Source: Algoriphagus sp.
GTDB lineage: Bacteria > Bacteroidota > Bacteroidia > Cytophagales > Cyclobacteriaceae
Direction of reading: 5' to 3'
Assembly (NCBI RefSeq): GCF_030694375.1
Contig: NZ_JAUXYL010000024.1
Coordinates: 1-64,000, forward strand
DNA: 64,000 bases
Part shown: positions 25,161 to 32,920 of the stretch, in pieces
Layout: every line of letters starts with the position of its first letter
Position numbering within the stretch: the first letter of the stretch is position 1
Position numbers and translations under genes: made by a program
Notes under the pieces: model-generated
Database searches by the model: none
What the model was told of the DNA's origin: nothing
The model's input: the letters and a program-made list of their open reading frames with translations, nothing else

Positions 25161-26138
25161 CAGGTTATTCAGAAAATTACTCAGGGCTACTTTCCAATCT
25201 GAGTCGGCATCCCAAACAGGTCCGAGATATAATTCATCTCTCACGATCAATTTGATGTAATATTTAACCACTGTTTTGGATCCCTCTTCTCCAAGTATTG
25301 GCTCTAATCCCATACTTTTCATCAGGTCAGCCTGCCGACCCTCCACTTTTACCAAAAGAAACTGTACACGGTCTCTAACCAATTGATCATTTGTCTTGGC
25401 TTCAGTCAACCACTCGATTTGGTGTGGATATAAATTTTCAAAAATTCCCTGAATCTGAGTTTTTTGGGCTGTCTGCTCGGCTAAAATTACTTCTTGGGAT
25501 TTGCCTAACAAATCATACCTGAAATAGCTCAGTGCGCCAGCCTCAGCAGAAGAACCTTCAAGGGGAATTCCAAGTTTGAACACTTCCAAATTCAATGGAT
25601 TTCTTGGAAAGAATTTTCTTTCGGATTGTGCTGTTTCCTGATTGCTAATTTGAGGAAATTCTGCAACATCGATTACGAGCAAGTTTTTTGATCGGGTAGA
25701 CTTCCCTGATTCTACCAATTGAGATCCTGCTTCATTCCAATTCTTACCTATGACTCCAAATAAGGCTGTTGAATTAACTATTTTCCCATCGCCACTAAAT
25801 GGCCCAACATGAATGCTCAGACTTTCCTTTTTTCTAGTGACCAAAATGACGTTTTTCACCTGTCGTTGCAAAAAGGCCTTTGCAAAATCAGCTTGTCTTG
25901 CCTCCGAAAGGATCACCTGCTCCAATTCGAAATAGGCTATAGGATCAGCTCCAGCCTCAATTAAATGAATATGTACACTGTCTGCCAGCTCCTGCCAACT
26001 CAAGACAGGCCTTGAGCCAGGATCGGTAGAAACCAGTACTACAGATTTCCCATCAAAAAAACTGGTTGGGAGTCCTCCTTGAGCAAAAACTTGGATAAAA
26101 GCGCTAAAAAAAAGGAGTGCGGTGCAGATATATTTCAT
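25152..26138 (-). CDS. Secreted hypothetical protein
   Basis: 328 residues, family not recognised. Signal peptide at 1-19 (MKYICTALLFFSAFIQVFA, then QGG). The mature protein has alternating strands and helices. An N-terminal part (SVVLVSTDPGSRPVLSWQELADSVHIHLIEAGADPIAYF, about 32-70) looks like a nucleotide- or receptor-like alpha/beta fold. A C-terminal section (about 230-328) ends in KVALSNFLNNLKK. No membrane helices, lipobox or enzyme motif seen. It is divergent from the M28 peptidase gene (57-bp gap), which also encodes an exported protein. Function unknown. Confidence 0.75.
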   Translation of the reverse strand: MKYICTALLFFSAFIQVFAQGGLPTSFFDGKSVVLVSTDPGSRPVLSWQELADSVHIHLIEAGADPIAYFELEQVILSEARQADFAKAFLQRQVKNVILVTRKKESLSIHVGPFSGDGKIVNSTALFGVIGKNWNEAGSQLVESGKSTRSKNLLVIDVAEFPQISNQETAQSERKFFPRNPLNLEVFKLGIPLEGSSAEAGALSYFRYDLLGKSQEVILAEQTAQKTQIQGIFENLYPHQIEWLTEAKTNDQLVRDRVQFLLVKVEGRQADLMKSMGLEPILGEEGSKTVVKYYIKLIVRDELYLGPVWDADSDWKVALSNFLNNLKK

Positions 26139-26195
26139 CTATTTCAAGTGTGGTGACGGTAAGCCTAGTATTTTTACGAATATACATAACGATTT

Positions 26196-27149
26196 ATGGA
26201 TCACCAGATACAATTCCAATTCAAAAATATCCTCTTTTTTATCCTTTGTTGTTTTTATTCCACTATTTCAAATGGACAAAGTGTTGATGCAAATAAGCTT
26301 ATAAAACACATTGAGTACCTTTCTTCAGATGAACTTGCCGGGAGAAAACCACTCAGTGAGGGGAGTCTTGCTGCCAGGAAATACATCCTCGATGAAGTCA
26401 CCGCATATGAAAATGTGCAGGCATTATATCCGGATTTTATGCAGCTTTTTTCATTCACTGGCCGTGATCTGAAGAAGTATGAAGACGCTGCAAATCTCGT
26501 GGCTTTTATTCCGGGCAGCAATTCCAGAAAAGTAATCGTGATTACGGCCCACTATGACCATGTGGGAACCGGACGGCCTAATGCTAACGGAGATTCGATA
26601 TTCAACGGGGCAGATGACAATGCTTCAGGAACCGCAGCCATGATGACTCTGGCGGAATATTTTTCCAAAAACCGACCTTTACACAGTATGATGTTTGTGG
26701 CATTGGATGCGGAAGAATTGGGTCTTAAAGGAGCGAAGGCCTTGGTAGATGACTTCCCCTATCCCCTGGAACAAATAGTACTAAACGTCAATATGGACAT
26801 GCTTTCCAGAAGTGATAAAAATGAACTTTACGCTTCAGGCACCTACCACAATCCCCAATTCAAACCAATTCTTGAAAAAGCAGCTGCAGGATCCAATCCC
26901 AAGTTAGTCCTCGGACATGACACTCCGGGCTCAGGGAGAGAGGACTGGACAAAATCCTCTGACCATGGGGCTTTTTTCGACAAGAAGATTCCACATCTGT
27001 ATTTTGGAGTAGAAGATCACAAAGATTACCATAAGCCATCCGATGAATTCAAAAATATCCAACAGGAATTTTACATCAAGGCCGTGAATCTTGTATTAAA
27101 ATGTATTCTTGCCCTTGACAAGGATTTATTTACAGAAAATGAAAAGTAA
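26196..27149 (+). CDS. Exported M28-family zinc aminopeptidase
   Basis: 317 residues. A hydrophobic N-terminus (about 11-25) is a signal peptide, with likely cleavage near NGQS. The di-zinc site follows the M28 pattern: H119 in AHYDH, D140 in GADDNASG, E173/E174 in DAEELG, an Asp in NMDMLSR, and a His in the C-terminal EDHKDYHKPSD. The region 35-60 (IEYLSSDELAGRKPLSEGS) is the family's usual entry segment. It releases N-terminal amino acids from peptides outside the cytoplasm. A CLC channel gene follows after 45 nt. Confidence 0.92.
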   Translation: MDHQIQFQFKNILFFILCCFYSTISNGQSVDANKLIKHIEYLSSDELAGRKPLSEGSLAARKYILDEVTAYENVQALYPDFMQLFSFTGRDLKKYEDAANLVAFIPGSNSRKVIVITAHYDHVGTGRPNANGDSIFNGADDNASGTAAMMTLAEYFSKNRPLHSMMFVALDAEELGLKGAKALVDDFPYPLEQIVLNVNMDMLSRSDKNELYASGTYHNPQFKPILEKAAAGSNPKLVLGHDTPGSGREDWTKSSDHGAFFDKKIPHLYFGVEDHKDYHKPSDEFKNIQQEFYIKAVNLVLKCILALDKDLFTENEK

Positions 27150-27194
27150 CTTGAAATCAATTCCTAAGTGACCTGAGTATAAATATCACATGTT

Positions 27195-28973
27195 TTGGCA
27201 AAAAATGATCTGATAACAAAACTTTTAATATGGAGGCTCCGACACCTCAGCAATCAGGCTTTTATCCTCATTCTGAGCGGTTTGATTGGTGTTTTTTCGG
27301 GATTGGCTGCCGTCATTCTTATCAGTTCGGTTCATGCAATCCAAAAATTTCTAACGGAGGACTTTTATACCGAATATGCCAACTTCATGTATATCATTTA
27401 TCCGCTTATCGGGATTTCGGCGGCATATCTGATCGGTCGGTTTATTTTGAAAGACATCGGAGGTCATGGTATCCCGGATGTACTATTTAATATCTCAAAA
27501 AATTCCAGCATCATCCCCAAAGTCAAAATTTATAGCCGTGTAATCACTTCTGCCCTGACGGTTGGATTCGGCGGATCAGTAGGACTAGAGGCCCCCATGG
27601 TGGTAACTGGCTCGGCAATTGGCTCCAACGTGGGCATATTAATGCACCTCAATCCAAAGAAACGTACGCTTTTGATCGGTTGTGGAGCAGCAGGCGCGAT
27701 TTCGGCAATTTTTGGAGCGCCGATCGGAGCTGTGATTTTTGCAATAGAAGTAATCTTGCTTGAAATCAGTACGGCAAGCTTTATTCCGCTCCTGATCGCC
27801 TCCGTGATGGGGTCAATTACCTCTATGGTCCTGATTGGGGATGAGTCTTTGTTCAACTTCGATTTGAAAGAGACTTTTATTGCCGCGCACATGCCTTATT
27901 ATCTTTTGTTGGGTATCATTTGCGGGATGGTTTCGCTCTATTTCAGTAAAATGGTAAGGGCAACAGAAAGACTTATGAACGACATAGGAGATCAGTGGAT
28001 GCGAACCATGTATGGGGGTGCATTTTTGGGAATTGTCGTTTTCCTTTTTCCTCCGATTTACGGAGAAGGATACGATATGCTGAATACCCTTATCGATGGA
28101 AATTCAAGTCAAATACTTGATAAAAGCCCATTCTTTTCTTCTATCGAAAACCCGGTTATGATCATTGTATTCCTCTCTTTGATTGTATTGGTAAAACCCA
28201 TCGCATCAGCAGTGACGATCGGATCCGGAGGCAGTGGAGGGATCTTTGCGCCTTCCTTATATGTAGGAGGAATCGTAGGATTTCTATTTGCCTACTCTAA
28301 AAATATGCTTGGTTTCCATATCCCACTACCGATGGCACATTTTACATTGGTGGCAATGTGTGGATTGATGGCAGGAGTTCAGCACTCACCGCTATCTGCT
28401 ATATTCTTGATAGCCGAAATCACGGGTGGCTATGAACTTTTTGTGCCTTTAATGTTTGTATCCGCAATAGCCTATACCACCACGACTTATTTTCAAAAAG
28501 ACAGCCTTTATAAACTCCAACTCAAAGACCAAGGAAAGCTTCTTCCTGAGTCAAAAGATCAGGAGCTATTGGACGCTATTGATATTTCCCATGTCATTGA
28601 GCGGGACTTGCTTCCGATTCATCCCAATGCACAGCTAAAAAACCTGATTGACCTGGTGAAAATCTCCAAACGAAATATTTTCCCCGTAGTGGATGAGAAT
28701 CAAATACTTCGGGGGATCATCACGCTCGATGACTTCCGAGACATCATGTTTGACATTGAAAAACAGGAAAGTGTATTAGTCAGACAATTGATGCACAGTC
28801 CTCCGGAAATTCTATTGGTTACTGAAAATATGCAATCCGCCATGGAAAAATTTGAAAGGTCAGGTGCTTGGAATCTTCCGGTGGTAGAAGAGGGAAGGTA
28901 TCTCGGGTTCGTTTCTAAGTCAAGAATATTCAACACCTACCGGAAAAGATTAATCCGTCAAAAGCAGGATTAA
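27195..28973 (+). CDS. CLC-family chloride channel/transporter with C-terminal CBS pair
   Basis: 592 residues starting at TTG 27195; no in-frame ATG is close. About ten membrane helices fill residues 20-440. The anion-pathway motifs are GGHGIPDV (where ClC-ec1 has GSGIP), GGSVGLEAPMV (GREGP-type, gating glutamate kept) and GSGGSGGIFAPSLYVGG (GxFxP). Two CBS domains follow at about 460-585 (HVIERDLLPIHPNAQ; IFPVVDENQILRGIITLDDFRD; VRQLMHSPPEILL; NLPVVEEGRYLGFVSKS). It moves chloride across the inner membrane, either as channel or H+/Cl- exchanger. The Ser-to-His change at the central chloride site is seen in other bacterial CLCs, but selectivity cannot be read. Confidence 0.9.
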   Translation: MAKNDLITKLLIWRLRHLSNQAFILILSGLIGVFSGLAAVILISSVHAIQKFLTEDFYTEYANFMYIIYPLIGISAAYLIGRFILKDIGGHGIPDVLFNISKNSSIIPKVKIYSRVITSALTVGFGGSVGLEAPMVVTGSAIGSNVGILMHLNPKKRTLLIGCGAAGAISAIFGAPIGAVIFAIEVILLEISTASFIPLLIASVMGSITSMVLIGDESLFNFDLKETFIAAHMPYYLLLGIICGMVSLYFSKMVRATERLMNDIGDQWMRTMYGGAFLGIVVFLFPPIYGEGYDMLNTLIDGNSSQILDKSPFFSSIENPVMIIVFLSLIVLVKPIASAVTIGSGGSGGIFAPSLYVGGIVGFLFAYSKNMLGFHIPLPMAHFTLVAMCGLMAGVQHSPLSAIFLIAEITGGYELFVPLMFVSAIAYTTTTYFQKDSLYKLQLKDQGKLLPESKDQELLDAIDISHVIERDLLPIHPNAQLKNLIDLVKISKRNIFPVVDENQILRGIITLDDFRDIMFDIEKQESVLVRQLMHSPPEILLVTENMQSAMEKFERSGAWNLPVVEEGRYLGFVSKSRIFNTYRKRLIRQKQD

Positions 28974-29393
28974 CCGCGATTTAGAAGAAAATTTGGCTTT
29001 TGGAATTATCCACTGACTTGAAGATTTTTTCTCCTGTTTTACTTGCAGTTACCTATTATTATCCACAAAATCCAGTTTCCGACTGGATGCCCAACATACT
29101 GATATTCAATGTTTTGTGGTATTTATATTTGGATCTGTGGATAAATAAATGAAAATGTGGATAAATTTTTCTTGCGTTTTTTAATCCTCAATTACAGCCT
29201 CTGCAGGGCATTTTTACTAGAAATACTAAAAAAAAACGAAACAAAATTTTCAGGAGCACTTTTGAGAATTTTAAAACAAAATTTGGAATCTTGTTACCTT
29301 ATTTTTTTGCTCATAAATCCAATTGAGCAACACCATTCCTTACAGAAAGGTAAATGACGAAATTATTATATTTTAACCTTTAAAACACAAGTT
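28974..29393. other. Non-coding AT-rich region with a cluster of DnaA boxes (candidate oriC)
   Basis: 420 bp with no supported gene. DnaA-box matches: TTATCCACT at 29006-29014 (one mismatch), TTATCCACA at 29059-29067 (perfect), and in the opposite orientation TGTGGATAA at 29136-29144 and 29156-29164 (both perfect, 20 bp apart). A 7-bp inverted repeat ATCCAGT-ttccg-ACTGGAT lies at 29070-29088. The boxes are followed by an AT-rich stretch (about 29160-29330) with runs of A and T that could serve as an unwinding element. Such a concentration within 160 bp is unlikely by chance and suggests an origin or DnaA-regulated region. dnaA is not adjacent, and flanking genes point toward the region rather than away from it. 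Confidence 0.5.
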
Positions 29394-30089
29394 TCAAACT
29401 CCGAATCCAACAGGCTCAAGATTATTCATTTGTCTCATAATCCAAGACTGCCTACCTCTTATATAAGCGGTTGGTTTAGATGGTTTCCACCTTCGGGGAT
29501 TTGGCAATACCGCGGCTATCATTGCAGCTTCGCTCCTATTGAGTTTGGCTGCAGGTTTTTTGTAAAAAGTTTGAGAAGCTGCTTCAATCCCGTAAATCCC
29601 ATCTCCCATTTCGATCACATTCAGATAAACCTCTATGATCCGCTCTTTGGACCAAAGAAATTCAACCAATACCGTGAAGTATGCTTCGAGACCCTTTCTG
29701 ACGTAACTTCTACTTGGCCAAAGGAAAACATTCTTAACCGTCTGTTGAGTGATTGTACTGGCGCCTTTGATCCGTTTTCCCTTTTTATTGTTTTCCCAAG
29801 CTTTCTCCATTGCTTCAATATCAAAGCCATTGTGATTGAGAAATTTTTGATCTTCTGCAGCTATTACCGCTTGGGGTGCATTTTTAGAAATTTTTGAAAT
29901 AGAAACCCAGTCTTTGTATAGACGCACGTCTTTATCAGGATCAAAAGCCTGCTCAAAAACGCGGATAACCATCAGCGGAGTAATCGGGACCGGCACAAAG
30001 CGATAAATAATCACTAAACCAATCGAAATCCCGAAAAACCAGAGGGCTGATTTCCATATCCATCTCCAAATCAAGCGAACTATCTTCAT
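29394..30089 (-). CDS. mtgA: Monofunctional peptidoglycan glycosyltransferase
   Basis: 231 residues. Polymerises lipid II into glycan strands outside the inner membrane. One N-terminal membrane helix (about 10-32) anchors the GT51 domain. The catalytic glutamate is E79 in AAEDQKF, with the motifs KGASTITQQTVKN, KERIIEVYLNVIEMG, GIYGIEAASQTFYKK and AAMIAAVLPNPRRW. There is no transpeptidase domain, hence the MtgA type rather than a class A PBP. Gene order: 6 nt after the methyltransferase gene, likely one transcript. Confidence 0.95.
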   Translation of the reverse strand: MKIVRLIWRWIWKSALWFFGISIGLVIIYRFVPVPITPLMVIRVFEQAFDPDKDVRLYKDWVSISKISKNAPQAVIAAEDQKFLNHNGFDIEAMEKAWENNKKGKRIKGASTITQQTVKNVFLWPSRSYVRKGLEAYFTVLVEFLWSKERIIEVYLNVIEMGDGIYGIEAASQTFYKKPAAKLNRSEAAMIAAVLPNPRRWKPSKPTAYIRGRQSWIMRQMNNLEPVGFGV

Positions 30090-30095
30090 AAGGTT

Positions 30096-30890
30096 TTAAA
30101 CCGTTGCTTTTGCCTGCACAAATTGGTAGAAAAAAACTGCATTTTCATCAGCAAGAATTCGATCCAGATCATTTTCCATTTGATCTATGTCTTTTTGGGT
30201 GACCAAACCAGCTTCCAGCAGTCCACCCGCACCACTTTTCATCAAAATTTTCCAGAAGTCAATGAATCGCTTCAACTCTCCGGGATTACTTTGATCCAAG
30301 TGGAACCCATTATGCAAGAGCGAAATTTCACAAAAGCCTGCTTGAGACAGCAAGTTCCCCAACTGACTTCCCACATCAGGATTACCACCAAACCTTAATT
30401 GCTGCTCATTATATTTTTGATAATAATGATCCATTGACGGAGACTTGGGATTGCAGTAAAAGGTGGAGTTAAAAACCTCTGTAATGTGAATCTTTGAACC
30501 TGGCAACAGGTGTGACCTCACTTGCTGAAGTACTGCAAGTGGATTGGAAATATGCTCCAATGCCCAGCATATAAAAGCTGAATCAAACTTATCGTTGAGT
30601 TGCAGCCGTTCTGCATCTTGATTCACAAATGTAATTCGGGACTCGAATTCCTTCAGATTCTCTTTCGCTTTATCCAGTTGTGCGGATGAAAAATCCACCG
30701 ATGTGATCTGCAGTTGGGGAAAAAGCCCCAACAATACCCGGGTCTGCGCTCCCACACCACTACCAATCTCGAGAAGTTTTTTACACCCCGAGAAATCAAC
30801 CGTGGGATAAATCAAGGGGGCCAAAAAACCTGCCTGATCTATGAGGCGTTGCTGTTCTTGAGAATTGAATCCATGAAGGTATTTCACCAT
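30096..30890 (-). CDS. Class I SAM-dependent methyltransferase
   Basis: 264 residues. Rossmann-type SAM-binding motif I is KLLEIGSGVGAQTRVLL (about 38-54). The acidic loop is ITSVDFSSAQLDKA, and motif III-like QDAERLQL plus FICWALEHISNPLAVLQQVRSHLLPG match the UbiE-like Methyltransf_11/25 fold. The C-terminal ~100 residues probably bind the substrate, which is unknown. It is co-directional with mtgA (6-nt gap), which does not by itself reveal the substrate. Cytoplasmic, no membrane segment. Confidence 0.87.
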   Translation of the reverse strand: MVKYLHGFNSQEQQRLIDQAGFLAPLIYPTVDFSGCKKLLEIGSGVGAQTRVLLGLFPQLQITSVDFSSAQLDKAKENLKEFESRITFVNQDAERLQLNDKFDSAFICWALEHISNPLAVLQQVRSHLLPGSKIHITEVFNSTFYCNPKSPSMDHYYQKYNEQQLRFGGNPDVGSQLGNLLSQAGFCEISLLHNGFHLDQSNPGELKRFIDFWKILMKSGAGGLLEAGLVTQKDIDQMENDLDRILADENAVFFYQFVQAKATV

Positions 30891-30985
30891 ATACGCTTTT
30901 TGCTTAAAATACGGGTTCTAGTCCGAAAAGCATTAAATTTCGCTAGCCTAAATAATATTCAAAAGTTTAGTCTAAACTCGAAAAG

Positions 30986-32920
30986 TCAGGGACCCGAAAC
31001 CTTTTTCAAGACTACAGGTGCTGCAAGTTTGGATGCCACACTTTCCATGAAGAACTTTAGATCACTAAAGCTGTTCGGATGAATTAAGGGTTTTTTCACT
31101 TCAATCCTCGCCGTGATTTTAAAAATTGATCCAAGATTTTCTGTCTGATAGTTGAATGAAATTGGTGATCCTGCAATAGTAATTGATTCATCAGTTGGAT
31201 AATCATCCAGTTCGTATCCTTCGGGAATAATCAGGTTTGCCGTATAGGTTTCATTAAAAGCATATTCAAAATCTACCGGAAATACCCGAAAATCCTGAGT
31301 AAATGGGTTTTTTGAAAAATCTGAGAACTGAAGAGGATTGAAAATGATCAAATCATGATCTACAGCACCTTTTAGAATGGATTGGAAACTGATATTTACC
31401 ATGTTTTTTTCTTCCAACTGATTATCCACTTTGACATTTCGAATTTCAAATGCATCATAATTTTCATTGAATAGCTCTTCAAGAGGCTTGTTCTGCTTCT
31501 TGAGGAACTCAATCTGATGGACTGAAGCCAGTGCTTCATAGAAATAATCCCTAATCGTATTATCAATGACCAACTCCCCTGTCTCCTGATCCAGTTTGAT
31601 AGTTGAAAATACCAACTTGTTGGAATTGTGCCGAATATCAATTGGTATCAGCTTGCTCGCTTTTTTCTCAATTAAAAGACCGGCCTTTACGTGCTTATCC
31701 AGATCCACATACCCAAAAGGTGCATGAGGGTCACTCAAATCCAAAAATTGGAGTTCCCCATCCAAATTGGCAAGTAGTAGTATCTCATCAAATTGATTCA
31801 AAAATGGAAAAGGAACAATATCACTTCTGCCATACCCCTTACTTCCGATCAAGATGGGATTACACTCGATTCCCTGAGATTTGAGGATCCCCATATAGGC
31901 CAAAATCAGCTCGCCAGGTTCCCCTTTTTTAGACTTCAAAAGTTGTGGAAGGGTCTGGTTGGTATAGATCCTATCCTCTCCCTCATTGATAAAATTATCT
32001 CTAATGTAATAGTAGGCCAATTCAGCTTTTTCCTTTTGTGTTCCTTTGCTCAAGTCAAGGGAAAGTACTTCCCGTTCCAAGGGGTTCGACCTATAGAAGC
32101 CTTTCGTGGAGTAGTATTCAATCATTTTATCTCCCAACATCTCCCAAGTAGTCAAAAAGTCCGTCCATTCAGGACCAGATGTAGTGGCAGCCCGCTGATA
32201 ACGGGAAAGTTGGAACTCTACTCGATCCACATAGTCCCGATAATTCTTCATATAGGGCTCTGCCTTTAGCGAGTAAAGATTTCTTAGAACCCAGCTGTAC
32301 GTTCCGTTGGCATCAGATTTTTCTGATCTATGAAAGAAGTTTTCTCCCTGTCCAATCATTTTGTATTCCAACTGCGGAATCATGGTAATTTGATATTTTG
32401 AAAAAATAACGGGGACATCTCTCTGAAAGGACCAGCCGTCAAGAAATTCAATATTTTTATCTGCTTTTTTATAGGAATATTCCAGAATTGAGCCCATCTG
32501 GACATTTGGAAAAGAAATTCTATACTCTTTGTAACCACTTCCAAGATCTACCAGAAAAATGCTTTCCTTTCCCAAAACAGTCACTACTGGGGCGGTGCCT
32601 TCATAATTGGTGATTTGCGCCTTAATGCCAGAAACCAATTCGACATTTGTGCTTCCTGTATAATACTTAATGTAGATATCAGCATTTCTTTTTCCTGTCT
32701 CCGTCAGAATTTTTTTCCGGTAGAAATACTGAGTCTCTAATATCGAACTGAAAAACCGGGATTCGGCCGAAGCAACCAAAAATACAGCTCCGGCTCCCGG
32801 TTCATAGCTGACCGCTTTCAGGTCAATTTCATTTTGGTTGATTTCACCCATTTTGGCAGTTTGTGCTAGGGTCAAAATTGGGAATGCAAGTGTCAGCAGG
32901 GTATAAAATAGCCTATTCAT
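30986..32920 (-). CDS. DUF3857/DUF3858 transglutaminase-like protein lacking catalytic Cys and His
   Basis: 644 residues, signal peptide at 1-20 (FPILTLAQ). N-terminal DUF3857 domain (about 30-230), a transglutaminase-like core (about 290-400) and a C-terminal DUF3858-like beta domain. In active relatives the core reads KKGNC and FNH; here the equivalent segments are KKGEPGE (P335 at the Cys position) and FDE (E379 at the His position). The Asp of the triad is kept in LDLSDP (D394). It is therefore probably a pseudoenzyme. Its ATG overlaps the stop of the upstream, apparently active paralogue by 8 nt, so the two are co-translated. Function of the family is unknown; exported. Confidence 0.85.
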   Translation of the reverse strand: MNRLFYTLLTLAFPILTLAQTAKMGEINQNEIDLKAVSYEPGAGAVFLVASAESRFFSSILETQYFYRKKILTETGKRNADIYIKYYTGSTNVELVSGIKAQITNYEGTAPVVTVLGKESIFLVDLGSGYKEYRISFPNVQMGSILEYSYKKADKNIEFLDGWSFQRDVPVIFSKYQITMIPQLEYKMIGQGENFFHRSEKSDANGTYSWVLRNLYSLKAEPYMKNYRDYVDRVEFQLSRYQRAATTSGPEWTDFLTTWEMLGDKMIEYYSTKGFYRSNPLEREVLSLDLSKGTQKEKAELAYYYIRDNFINEGEDRIYTNQTLPQLLKSKKGEPGELILAYMGILKSQGIECNPILIGSKGYGRSDIVPFPFLNQFDEILLLANLDGELQFLDLSDPHAPFGYVDLDKHVKAGLLIEKKASKLIPIDIRHNSNKLVFSTIKLDQETGELVIDNTIRDYFYEALASVHQIEFLKKQNKPLEELFNENYDAFEIRNVKVDNQLEEKNMVNISFQSILKGAVDHDLIIFNPLQFSDFSKNPFTQDFRVFPVDFEYAFNETYTANLIIPEGYELDDYPTDESITIAGSPISFNYQTENLGSIFKITARIEVKKPLIHPNSFSDLKFFMESVASKLAAPVVLKKVSGP

